A DNA stretch of 64,000 bases from positions 41,456,468-41,520,467 of the forward strand of contig LS997563.1 of the NCBI GenBank assembly GCA_000469685.2, written 5' to 3'. The notes under the pieces are model-generated. The model searched no databases, was not told the origin of the DNA, and saw only the letters and a program-made list of their open reading frames with translations. This document shows, in pieces, positions 21,775-31,110 of the stretch (position 1 is the stretch's first letter; the number at the start of each line of letters is the position of its first letter). A program made the position numbers and the translations under genes. The DNA comes from Haemonchus contortus (Eukaryota > Nematoda > Chromadorea > Rhabditida > Trichostrongylidae).

Positions 21775-24506
21775 TCAAAACCCACATAGTGCTGCAAAGG
21801 GCGCCAGCTCTGTGGTAACCGCCACGCACTCCTCCCTCCGATTAATTTTAGGGGCCTTAGCCATGATCCAAAAGGCCTCTAAGGTTCGCCGCGCCGCAAT
21901 ATCGGATTCACGTGATAATATCGTGACCGCCACCTCAAACCTCGTGTTCCCATGACATCGTACCCTATGCTCTCCTAAAGGAGTCGCTTTTCTCGACTTT
22001 TGCATGCCATCCAGGTGCTCCTTTATCCTGATGCAAAGAGGCCTGCCTGTTTCCCCGATATATTCCTCTTTGCACTGAAGACACGAGATTAAGTATACAA
22101 CACCGGATGACATGCAGTCTCCTTCCTTACCGTATGGGCAAATGACACACGAAGGCGTTGTGCATAGGCGGTCGTACAGGCGATTTCGGACCAATCGTTG
22201 TTTGAGGTTCGAGGGTGGGATATCCACGACTCTCACCATGTCCTGAAGACCTGCCTTCTTCACACATGATCGTATGGCCGCACTTAATTCGTCTGATATG
22301 AACGGGACACAAAATGGAACTTTTGTTTCCTCCTCCTCGTGAAGATTAAGTGCGGCCGCCCTTCGCCTGTGTCGAAATGGGAATCTTGAGGTTTCGTAGC
22401 CGTTTGCCTGAGCTATGCGGAGCGCCTGTCGTATCGACTCTGTTTTCTCCTCGCCTCCTGAGGAAACTCGAGAGGCAGTGTGCAACATATTCCTTATGAT
22501 GGCCTTCTTAGTGTTTGATGGATGGGCGGAACGGAAGTGGACTAGTATGTTTTTGCTGGTAGGCTTACGATACCATTTAGTCCTAAAGGTACCCGCAGTT
22601 ATCCGAACCTGGACATTGAGGAACGCGAGCCAGTCGTCTGTCGGTTTCTCCCGTGTAAGCTTTATATGTTCCGACTGTTGGTTAAACAATTCGAAACAGG
22701 TGTCCATCTCCACTTGGGTGGAGCACACAATAAAGCAATCGTCTATATACCGACAGTATAGAATGGGTCTACGTTCTAAAACAGGTTGTTCAATTTTTGA
22801 CATGAATGCCACTGCGAGTACTGGTGCAAGCCTTTGCCCCATCGCTAGTCCTCTAATCTGCTGGTAATACTCGCCCGACCATTTAAATACGTTGCACGAT
22901 AGACACTCTCCGAGGAGTGTCATGACCTGTGGTATTGAAAGGCCATATAGATTAACAGAGTTTTCATGTTCGTTGAGGATTTCACTTATTGCTTGCATAG
23001 CACAGTCATTCGACACATTAGTGTATAGCGAGGTGACGTCAAAGGACTCCATCACGCTCTCTCCCTCTAACCTAGCATCACGAAGTTTCATTAGCAGCGC
23101 GTTGGTGTTGGGAAGGTGAGCAGGGAGATACTTTAAAAGCTGTACAAGTATTAAATTTAGAAACCATGAAATTCTATCCGTTGGGCCACCCACATTACTA
23201 ACGATAGGTCTAACCTTGAAATGACACGGGTCATCCAAGATTGCGCCTCCCGGGGGAATTTTATGGGTTTTTATGAGCACGTACAGGACCGGACAAATAG
23301 GGAGTTCACTTTCAGTCGCATTATGATGTTTCTAGGAAGGCTGGCAGCTCGTGCCAATTCTGTCCACTTCCTAAACAAGCGGCGGTACTGTTTAGTGAAT
23401 TCCTCATATGTTGCAGGTTCGTAAACGGTATTGTCCTGTAAGTGTGAACGAGTGATCGCTCTTTCCATATCCTGCGACAAAACTACAAATTCTCCTCCCT
23501 TGTCGCTCACACTGATCTTTATAGCCCCAGCATCCGAAAGTTGTTTTAGCTTCCTTAAACCCCTTCTTTGGGCCAAGGTCAGATTCCTTATAGTCGGTTT
23601 TGCAATATTTGAACGCAGAATAGCGAACAACGAGTCCGAAAAGATTCGGAACTTGGAATCTACCTCATGATCAGGCTCCTGTGACCCGAGATACGTAGAG
23701 GGGAAGGGTGGTGGCGGTATGCCAGAGCTGCTCACACTATTGCAACCCCCGAGTTGTCTGCTGACTTTTGCCCTATACCGCAAGCGATCATGCAATGATT
23801 GCAGATTACCCACAATTTTGCGTGATATGATGTAGCTTAGAGAACGGTTAGGGGAAAAGCTGGGTCCTAAGTCCAAAGCAGATAGCGCATCATTGGATAA
23901 ACAGTTATTGCCAAGCACCGTGACCCTTGGGCTGCCCCCATTATCCCCACATCCACCAGCTGTAGGGCTACTCCCGAAGTTTTCCCACGCAACTTGCGTG
24001 CCTGGTACGCGACTTCGCTGTTCATCCACTAACCCGTTGAACTTTCCCTGCAGTTTTACTTTAGTCCTAGAACGAATGGAATCACAAATGGCTTTTGACT
24101 CACCCACTATTCTCCTCCAGACTCGGCTCGGCAGCAATCTTTCACAACACAACTCTTTGGAAGCACACTTCATCAACAATGAATACATGAGATCCTTTTT
24201 GCTCCTTATAGCTGTGCGTAGGATTTGAAACTCGATTGCATGCAGACGATGGCTTTCCTTTGGCTTGCCACATGTTTCGAACAGGTTCTTCCTTCTTATG
24301 AAGTTCGGAACTATTCTGTTTCGCAAGCACCGGTGGAGAAAGTGAATGGCCTGTCTAGCTAGTACGATTTTCTGCCGCATAGACAGGACTTCCATGACAA
24401 GTCGACTACATTCAGCTGGTACTTCTTGAAGTAGTGTCCATGTGCGACTGTCGATGAATCTCGGCATTCTTCCTTCAGTTTGAAATTGATTCTTTAAGCT
24501 GTACAA
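21775..24506 (-). pseudogene. PLE reverse transcriptase with GIY-YIG endonuclease, one frameshift
   Basis: The N-terminal part (24506-23271, 411 codons) overlaps a 501-codon frame (23280-21775) in a different phase. A single small indel near 23325 would account for it. RT motifs in order: RPIVSNVGGPTDRISWFLN, SFDVTSLYTNV, GLAMGQRLAPVLAVAF, the catalytic CRYIDDCFIV, and thumb YRKPTSKNILVHFRSAHP. A Cys-rich segment (TPSCVICPYGKEGDC) is followed by GIY-YIG motifs (VVYLISCLQCKEEYIGETG, RIKEHLDGM) and the C-terminal AFWIMAKAPKINR. RT plus GIY-YIG is diagnostic of endonuclease-positive PLEs. The frameshift may be a real lesion or an assembly error. Confidence 0.92.
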
Positions 24507-24804
24507 CCGAGATATTAACCAACTTTATTAGGCTGACGTTTCGGTGCCTTCACCTTCCTCGGAGCCTGGAAAGACAAAAGGCACTTGAGAAACCATCCGA
24601 TCAAGCACTATTTCAACCTACAAAGAAAGTTCAAAGGGCGCGGACTACTAGGAAGTCGGAAGATGGTAACTAACCTTTGGGACAGTCGACCTTTGGGGTC
24701 CACCGATCACCCTAAGCTGGTGTGGCTGCGGTTTAAATAGGGGTGAGCCTCAGGTCAACTTGCTTCAGGGGCCTCCAAGAGGCTGATCACGTAGATCAAA
24801 CTCC
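24437..24804 (-). repeat. PLE pseudo-LTR, 5' copy
   Basis: This is a direct repeat of 21284-21651 with the same length and the same motifs. The N-terminal codons of the pol frame (MYSLKNQFQTEGRMPRFIDS) are read out of this repeat. The inverted fragment joins exactly at its end (24804/24805). Confidence 0.88.
24531..24566 (-). ncRNA. Hammerhead-like motif in PLE pseudo-LTR (second)
   Basis: The sequence is the same as at 21378-21413, located before the pol start. Two motifs in direct orientation flank the body, which is the arrangement reported for PLE hammerheads. Confidence 0.6.
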
Positions 24805-25257
24805 GTGGATATCCCACCCTCGAACCTCAAACAACGATTGGTCCGAAATCGCCTGTACGACCGCCTATGCACAACGCCTTCGTGTGTCATTTGCCCATAC
24901 GGTAAGGAAGGAGACTGCATGTCATCCGGTGTTGTATACTTAATCTCGTGTCTTCAGTGCAAAGAGGAATATATCGGGGAAACAGGCAGGCCTCTTTGCA
25001 TCAGGATAAAGGAGCACCTGGATGGCATGCAAAAGTCGAGAAAAGCGACTCCTTTAGGAGAGCATAGGGTACGATGTCATGGGAACACGAGGTTTGAGGT
25101 GGCGGTCACGATATTATCACGTGAATCCGATATTGCGGCGCGGCGAACCTTAGAGGCCTTTTGGATCATGGCTAAGGCCCCTAAAATTAATCGGAGGGAG
25201 GAGTGCGTGGCGGTTACCACAGAGCTGGCGCCCTTTGCAGCACTATGTGGGTTTTGA
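24805..25257 (+). pseudogene. Inverted duplicate of the PLE endonuclease domain
   Basis: This 150-codon open frame is identical, as far as I can read it, to the last 150 residues of the minus-strand PLE protein, including the CVICPYGKEGDC Cys cluster and the GIY-YIG VVYLISCLQCKEEYIGET. It lacks the RT and is a by-product of the PLE insertion mechanism, not a separate gene. Confidence 0.9.
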
Positions 25258-25618
25258 CCTACGCTGTCGATCCCCCGCGGGGTCCTCTCGGCGGGGCGGG
25301 GTCGGGGGCTTATACAGTAATCGATAGGAGTTGATTGGGAAGGGGTCAGCGGCGCGCTCAGCCTTGTGTGGCTTTTTGAGGGAGTTTGATCTACGTGATC
25401 AGCCTCTTGGAGGCCCCTGAAGCAAGTTGACCTGAGGCTCACCCCTATTTAAACCGCAGCCACACCAGCTTAGGGTGATCGGTGGACCCCAAAGGTCGAC
25501 TGTCCCAAAGGTTAGTTACCATCTTCCGACTTCCTAGTAGTCCGCGCCCTTTGAACTTTCTTTGTAGGTTGAAATAGTGCTTGATCGGATGGTTTCTCAA
25601 GTGCCTTTTGTCTTTCCA

Positions 25619-25654
25619 GGCTCCGAGGAAGGTGAAGGCACCGAAACGTCAGCC
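25619..25654 (+). ncRNA. Hammerhead-like motif in inverted PLE repeat
   Basis: This is the inverted copy of the motif at 21378, with helix I GGCU/AGCC, core CCGAGGA, helix II GGUG/CACC, GAAA and GUC. Confidence 0.58.
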
Positions 25655-25724
25655 TAATAAAGTTGGTTAATATCTCGGTTGTACAGCTTAAAGAATCAAT
25701 TTCAAACTGAAGGTAAGTGCAGCG

Positions 25725-26281
25725 ATAAGGACCCATTACCGGTACTACGATAGGCAGATGAGAATTCTGTTCATTTCTTGCTATTAGATCACGATCGCTA
25801 CCCAACAAGGTGTGAGACTCAATGAAGGATCTTCTTTGGTCGTTATCATTTGCGACGAAACGTAACCGTCCACCAGAAATCTGGATCTCTCAACTAAAAA
25901 TATCTCCGTGAACAAAAAGGTCCGTTGATAACGACATCTGACGATGGTCATCATCATCACCCGAAACATTTGCGAGTATCGCCCGAGGCTTTGGCTGTCT
26001 AACAGATGGATCTTTATTGAGTATTTATTTTTAAGAAAGATCGATACTTCCGATTAAAAGCGTAGGCGCCAACTTACACTTAATACCATTTGCACTGCTC
26101 TGTTAGTCCTGTGTCAAACTTCGTGTACAGAAAAATATTGTTTGTTTCAAAGAAGGAGTAGAGAGTTAGGCGATAACTAGAACTTTGCCAAAAAGAAGGG
26201 AAGGCCGGTGTTAGCAGGGCGAACCGACTTGTGGCAAAATAACTCAAATTGACATCTTTAACACCTCAATTCATTGTTCAG
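25725..26281. other. Intronic repeat-derived sequence
   Basis: Fragments of the Helentron-like family (a GCCGGTGTTAGCAGGGCG hairpin remnant near 26205) precede the splice-acceptor-like TTCATTGTTCAG at 26270-26281. No gene is seen. Confidence 0.45.
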
Positions 26282-27246
26282 GCCAGTTCACTCATACATT
26301 TGTGCCTTCGGGAAAAGGATCGCTTTGGATCCAGAAGACCTTGATCAAGCAGTACTGTAATAATGAGATAATGAGTTCAGCTCCATATTGACTGCGCTCC
26401 TCGAGCTGATGCCGTATTCATTCGGTTCGATAATCAACCAGAAGATGCCTGGGCTATCGACCAGATCTTTGTGGATACCAGCTATCGATTAGGACCTACA
26501 GAAGAGCATGAGTTGGTGTTCAGTCTTTTTCAGTCGCGTTCTGTATGGGAATCCGGTAAAGTTGGTGTTAGACCAAACTTGGACAAAACAGAGTTGAGAA
26601 TTATGATGCTAGACAGTAGGTAGTGAAGTAAAGTGAAAAAAACTGTAGCGAACGTTCCGATGTTCACGGGGGCTTGATTCCGTAGTATGGATATTCATTG
26701 TTAAGGCGATGTAGACGTGACGAAAACTATTGACGAATTTCAGGCAGAAGTGGCACTTCGAACATCCCGTACTGGTACCTTGTTCGTCATGGTTGGACGA
26801 TACGGTCACTTATCAAATAGGTCCCAGAAATGGGCTTTTCATTGGCCATAATTATCGCTACAATGCTGAGGCGGGTGACTGGATTCGAGATTGGGTTTGA
26901 CCGCTGTGGAAGAAATGGGGTCCATCTAGAGAAGTATATGCTGCTCTTCTAGGTTCCAGTCAAACATAAAATCGTAAAGTAAATGAAGAAATAAAGTATT
27001 TCAATGTTGTGGATTTTTTAGTGTTTGTACTCGATTATTTGGATAGCATTTCTCAAAAGAATAGTGGTAACAATATTTTGGCTGATCACTGGCGGGTCTC
27101 CTAAAATGCAACTTACACCTAAGCTGCTCGAGACATGTGGTATTCTTAATGCGATGACTCTTCAGCCAACTGAAGGTCTCTTTTCCGCAGGGCACGGAAC
27201 GTTCCTAAAGACGTTTCGTTCTCCTTGTCTTTACCTCGAGCAATAA
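26282..27246 (+). pseudogene. Family B gene, 3' exons (copy B1)
   Basis: After acceptor ATTGTTCAG, 26282 continues in phase with the exon ending at 12550: QFTHTFVPSGKGSLWIQKT, then KQYCNN. A second block after GAGTTCAG (about 26393) reads DCAPRADAVFIRFDNQPED, AWAIDQIFVDTSYRLG and EEHELV. A third from about 26742 reads KWHFEHPVLVPCSSWLDD and ends GDWIRDW. The last (27050-27246) ends LFSAGHGTFLKTF...CLYLEQ with TAA. The WAIDxIxV motif resembles the end of reelin subrepeats and MAM-like folds, which is a weak resemblance. The link between blocks one and two needs a 31-bp intron or a frameshift, so this copy may be damaged. It is the best preserved copy of four. Confidence 0.45.
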
Positions 27247-28512
27247 TCACACTACTTTACAGTAATAGTGCGGTAAATTGGTTTTTCTCCACGCATTTCG
27301 CAGCTTTTCGTTCCTTTCGTGTAGCCCTCAGCACTTGGCTTATTCTGCCTATTTCAATTAGCTAAAGATGTAATCGAGAGGCCTGCTCAACAAAATCTCA
27401 AGCGCACTATCCCTGGTACGTACGAAGACTATATGCCATGGGCTTTTAACTTTGGATGAATATATAGCTTCATCTCCGATTGGAGCCATTTTATAAAATG
27501 GAGACCAAACTTTTGTAGAAGCAAGTATTGGATAATAAGGCTATCCAAAAGTTGTTAAGGCAAAGCTTTCTTAATTGCTGTTATATGTAGTGTCACACTA
27601 CGTGAACCGTGAGTCTGCAAAGGTTGCCGAGTTGTAAACAAAACTTTGAGCTCGGATGGGACTCGAACCCTTATAATGCTAGCCGGCACTGTGCTCCTTA
27701 TTCCCTACATTACCAAAACCTCGCTCGTCTTTGATACAGGCAAACCACAAATGTCCGTTGCTCTGTTTATCTGTTTGTCGGGCTGTTTGTGGCAATATTG
27801 TTGCAAAGCATACGAAATCTGGTCTTCTACAAATTCTACAAGCAATTCGTAATGGAAGTGACTTAGGCGGTGTTGCAGACCAAAAGAATTTTCATGCCAG
27901 TCAAATAATCGCTCCTGATAAATTGGAAGAAGTTTTTAGATGACTCATTCTGAAAAAAACATATTTCTGCTTCGATTTTTCGAATAGAACATATGGATAC
28001 GTGATTCTCGAGTAGAATTTTGAAATCAATGCATTGGCTGTTCGAAAACAACTCGCTTTCAATTTCGATAATGCTCACGAGACACGGGACACTGAGGGTA
28101 TCATTGAAATTCATGTATAAAAGCAAAATTTCATACATGAATTTCTGTACATGAATTTTTTGAAGCATATGCCACATATGTTGTTAGATTTCTTCTGCCG
28201 TTTGAGGTTTTCAGGTGGAACGTGAAAATAATTGCATAACGCTTCGACATAATCGTCGTCTTCAGGTGCCGTCTTCAGGTGCCAGGCTCCAGCGGATGGA
28301 ATCCGCTGTGACGGTGGAGCCTTGCCTCTGAAGACGACGATTACGTCGAAAAGTTAGGCCGCTAACTTAATATAGTGCTTCACCCAAAATCCTTGAACAC
28401 CAGAAGAATTCTAACAACGCAAACGACAATGCGAGGTTAAAACATGGGAGAAGTTCGAGTTTACTCACATTTCAAATACTTTTTATAATAAAAAGTACGC
28501 GACAGCTCTTGC
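27247..28512. other. Duplicated intergenic block upstream of A2
   Basis: This block is homologous to about 42000-43075. It contains a tRNA-like SINE in minus orientation at 27640-27715, with B box GGTTCGAGTCC when read on the minus strand. A version of the family A upstream block lies at 27760-28100, and a PLE-derived fold-back with a hammerhead-like motif at 28240-28360. I see no gene. Confidence 0.55.
28324..28359 (+). ncRNA. Hammerhead-like motif with intact core in a fold-back PLE remnant
   Basis: The order is GCCU, CUGAAGA, CGACG-AUUA-CGUC, GAAA, AGUU, AGGC. Helix I is GCCU/AGGC, helix II is CGAC/GUCG-type, CUGANGA and GAAA are intact, and the cleavage triplet would be GUU. A decayed inverted partner (CUGAAGA, CGACG, UGUCG, then GAAG) lies on the minus strand at about 28246-28276. 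Between them, AGCGGAT and ATCCGCT form a hairpin. Confidence 0.6.
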
Positions 28513-29110
28513 CCCCATGCAATCAGGCAACGCCTACTTTGTGCTTCCATTATTACACAGTTATCGTGATCTGATCTTGGTAGTATTCTTTTATGTAAAC
28601 ATCCAGATAAACCATCCCTTCCGCGGAAGTGGTCAGTGGCAAGTGGCGCATATCTCAAAAGCATGATCACGATTTCGAATGCCGGATCAAACTTTTCATC
28701 CCTGTGGAGTCCTCTAATTGGTGCCAGACTTGTCTGGGAGAATACAAGCCCCAACTCGTACATCGGCTGAGCACCGCAAATCATTGTATAGAACACATAA
28801 ACAGTTATTACGCTACTAATATTCTGAATGGAAGTCGATTGCGGAGGCACACACTTCGGACGAGATTGATTACCTGATTGGAACTGGAAAGAACCTTTTC
28901 CTTGCTTTCATGGCAACCAATTGCAAACAAAATGATTTGGAAACAGAGTTTAGTGAGAAATTGCCTTACAAATTTATACAACTGCCTTTACTTCAAATTA
29001 AAAAACATGGTTCCCTGCACGGAACAGTCGGGGATCTGCAAACTTTGAAACATAATGAACATTTCGATTACGAATTCAGAATTTCCGACGACAACTGCTA
29101 CACGGTATAG
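28513..29110 (+). pseudogene. Family A gene, decayed copy (A2)
   Basis: The signal exon has lost its start codon (ATCAGGCAACGCC against ATCATGCAACGCC at 43080) and its donor. Exons 2 and 3 are fused in one frame, 28910-29110: CKQNDLETEF, then SEKLPYKFIQLPLLQ, then IKKHGSLHGTVGDLQ, ending DDNCYT. The 48-bp intron of the family lost both its splice sites here (GT to TT, CAG to CAA) and reads through. The exon 3 donor GTATAG is intact, but no exon 4 follows; family B sequence follows instead. Confidence 0.75.
28620..28880 (+). repeat. tRNA-derived SINE (family S1) in A2
   Basis: A decayed head (GTGGTCAGTGGCAAGTGGCG) is followed by the S1 body through ATTACGCTACTAATATTCTG. It is at the same intron 1 position as in the intact family A genes, so the insertion is ancestral to the family here. 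Confidence 0.7.
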
Positions 29111-29224
29111 CACAAGCTAGGCTCAAACTCAAGTGCTCCCTTCAAAAATTTGATGTGCAACAGAATTGTTGTGTGTGGAATGCTTGAATAATTCGAACGA
29201 ATTTTTCTGACATCTTAATTCATT

Positions 29225-30229
29225 GCTCTGGCCAGCTCAACCATTTATACTAGGAAGAAAAGCTTTGGTTTCAGAAGAGCTCAATCAAACATTACTATGA
29301 TGATGTGTTCAGCTCCATATTGACTGCGCTCCTAGAGCTGATGCCGTACTCATTCGATTCGATAATCAACCGGAAGATGCCTGAACTATCGACCAGATCT
29401 TTGTGGGTACCAGCTATCGATTAGGACCTACAGAAGAGCATGAGTTGGTGTACAGTCTTCTTTTAGGTCCATTTTGTTAGGAAATTCGGTAGAGGCAGTG
29501 TTAGACCAAACTTGGACAAAACAGAGTTGCGAATTATGATGCTAGACAGTAGGTAGTGAAGTAAAGTGAAAAAACTGTAGCGAACGTTTCGGTTTTCACG
29601 GGGGCCTGATTCCGAAGTAGTTAGATATTCAATGTGAAGGGGATGTAGACGTGACGAAAATTATTGACGAATTTCAGGCAGAGGTGGCACTTCGAACATC
29701 CCGTCCTGGTACCCCGTTCGCCATTGTTGAAGATACGGTCACTTATCAAATGGGCCAGAACAGAAATGGGCTCTCTATGGCCATAATTATCGCTACAATG
29801 CTGAGCTGGGTGATTGGGTTCGAGATTGGGTGTGACCGCTGTGCAGAACCGGGTAGGCCCAGGAAGGATTTGCTGCTCTTCTAGTTTCCCTTGAAATACA
29901 AAACTGTGAAGCAAGTGAAGAAATAAGGTACTTTAATGTTTTCGATTTTAAAATGTTTGTGTTTACTCATTTCGATGTGATTTCTCACAGGAACAGTGGT
30001 CACAAGGTTTTTGCTGATTACTAGCTTATTTCCACGTATGCAGTTTGTTTCAATGTGCCCGAAACTTTCAACACATCTGTACTCATCACATTCTATCAGG
30101 AACATTCAAATTTTTATTCTGTTACGCTCTCTAATGCGATGACCCTTTCGCCAACTGGAGATTTCTTCGCCGAGGGCCAACGATCGTTCCTACATACCTT
30201 TCATTTTTCTTACCTTTATCTAGAGTCAT
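29225..30229 (+). pseudogene. Family B gene, decayed 3' copy (B2)
   Basis: It matches 26282-27246 without the intervening transposons. The second block keeps CAPRADAVLIRFDNQPEDA but has TGA in place of the Trp of WAID. The third block carries an indel (29651-29884). The last exon (about 30028-30229) is longer than in B1 and well formed: STYAVCFNVPETFNTSVLI, TFYQEHSNFYSVTLSNAM, SPTGDFFAEGQRSFLHTF, ending LYLES before TAA. It lacks the family B signal exon and sits directly after a decayed family A gene. Confidence 0.55.
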
Positions 30230-30739
30230 AATCAGGGGTGCCTCACATAAATAGTTAGGTTTTCTTAATCCATTTCGTCGCATTTCGTGCCTCTCGTGGA
30301 GTCCTTAGCACTTGTCTTATCTGGCTTATTTTAACTAGCTACAGTTGCAATCTGAGAAGCCTGCTGTACAAAGTTTCGAGCGCGTTATCTACGGTGTGTA
30401 TGAAGGCTTCAGGTCAGTGGCTCTTAACTTTGAATGAATATATAGCTCATTTTTCGCTTGGAGTCATTCTATTAAGTTTAGGTCGCACCTAAAACTCTTG
30501 TAGAACCGGATAATGTCTCACTGCGAGGAGTGAATCGAGAGAAGCTCTGATAGCTGCTGTATTTACGCGATCCGTAAGTCTCACAAAGTTGTCGAGTTAT
30601 GGAAGGAGCATTGCCAAGGACGGGACTCGAACTTGTGTAATGTTGAAAAGCACCGTGTTTTTTATATCTTACACTACCGGAACCCGGCTTGCCTTGCTTC
30701 TCATATATAAACCATATATGTCCGTTTGTCTGCTTCTCT
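30230..30739. other. Intergenic block with tRNA-like SINE (S2, minus strand)
   Basis: On the minus strand at about 30600-30680 an AGTTCGAGTCCCGTCC B-box-type sequence follows an imperfect A-box region. The same unit recurs at 27640, 42205 and 45780. The rest matches 44880-45080 and 45610-45890. There is no gene. Confidence 0.5.
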
Positions 30740-31110
30740 GTTTATCGGTCTGTTCGTGGGCATTGTCGTTATGAAGCTTACGAAACGTTCCTTCATACTC
30801 AACGAAGGTGATGTAGGAAATGTTTCAGACCAAAGGAATTTGTTCAGTGAAGAAATGGCTCCCATGAACTGAATGAAGTCCCTAGAGGAAGAGATAAACA
30901 TATTTCTGTTCTGATGCTGTTTGATTAAAATTTGTCATCGATAATGCTCACGAGACAAGTGGAACTGATGGCTATCATTAAAAGTCATTCATAAAAGCTG
31001 AAAAGGATGAAAAGCAATTTGCTTAAAAAGCCACTGCATTAGTCTCATTCAAATATGTAATGCTACAACTGTATAAATACTACGAGAGAGAGCTCCCGCC
31101 CCATGCAACC
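30740..31110 (+). promoter_or_regulatory. Conserved upstream block and TATA box of gene A3
   Basis: This is homologous to 4791-5238 and 45890-46270. TATAAATAC is at 31072-31080, 39 bp before the ATG. The block also supplies an empty site for the insertion at 60134: GAAGTCCCTAGAGGAAGAG at about 30876-30894 is uninterrupted. Confidence 0.55.

Larger units (their letters stand above)
21284..25711 (-). mobile_element. Penelope-like element (PLE) with partly inverted second copy
   Basis: The element is flanked by a 13-bp target duplication GGTAAGTGCAGCG at 21271-21283 and 25712-25724. Its parts are a 368-bp terminal repeat (21284-21651), the pol region on the minus strand (21775-24506), a second direct 368-bp repeat (24437-24804), then an inverted 3' fragment with the endonuclease (24805-25257) and an inverted, 37-bp-shorter repeat (25381-25711). 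This pseudo-LTR plus inverted-truncated-copy layout is characteristic of PLEs. The three repeat copies look essentially identical by eye, so the insertion is young. It lies in the large family B intron, antisense to that gene. Confidence 0.93.

Noticed and set aside
24805..25257. Independent GIY-YIG endonuclease gene
   Set aside because: It is the inverted partial copy that belongs to the PLE insertion and lies between its target duplications.
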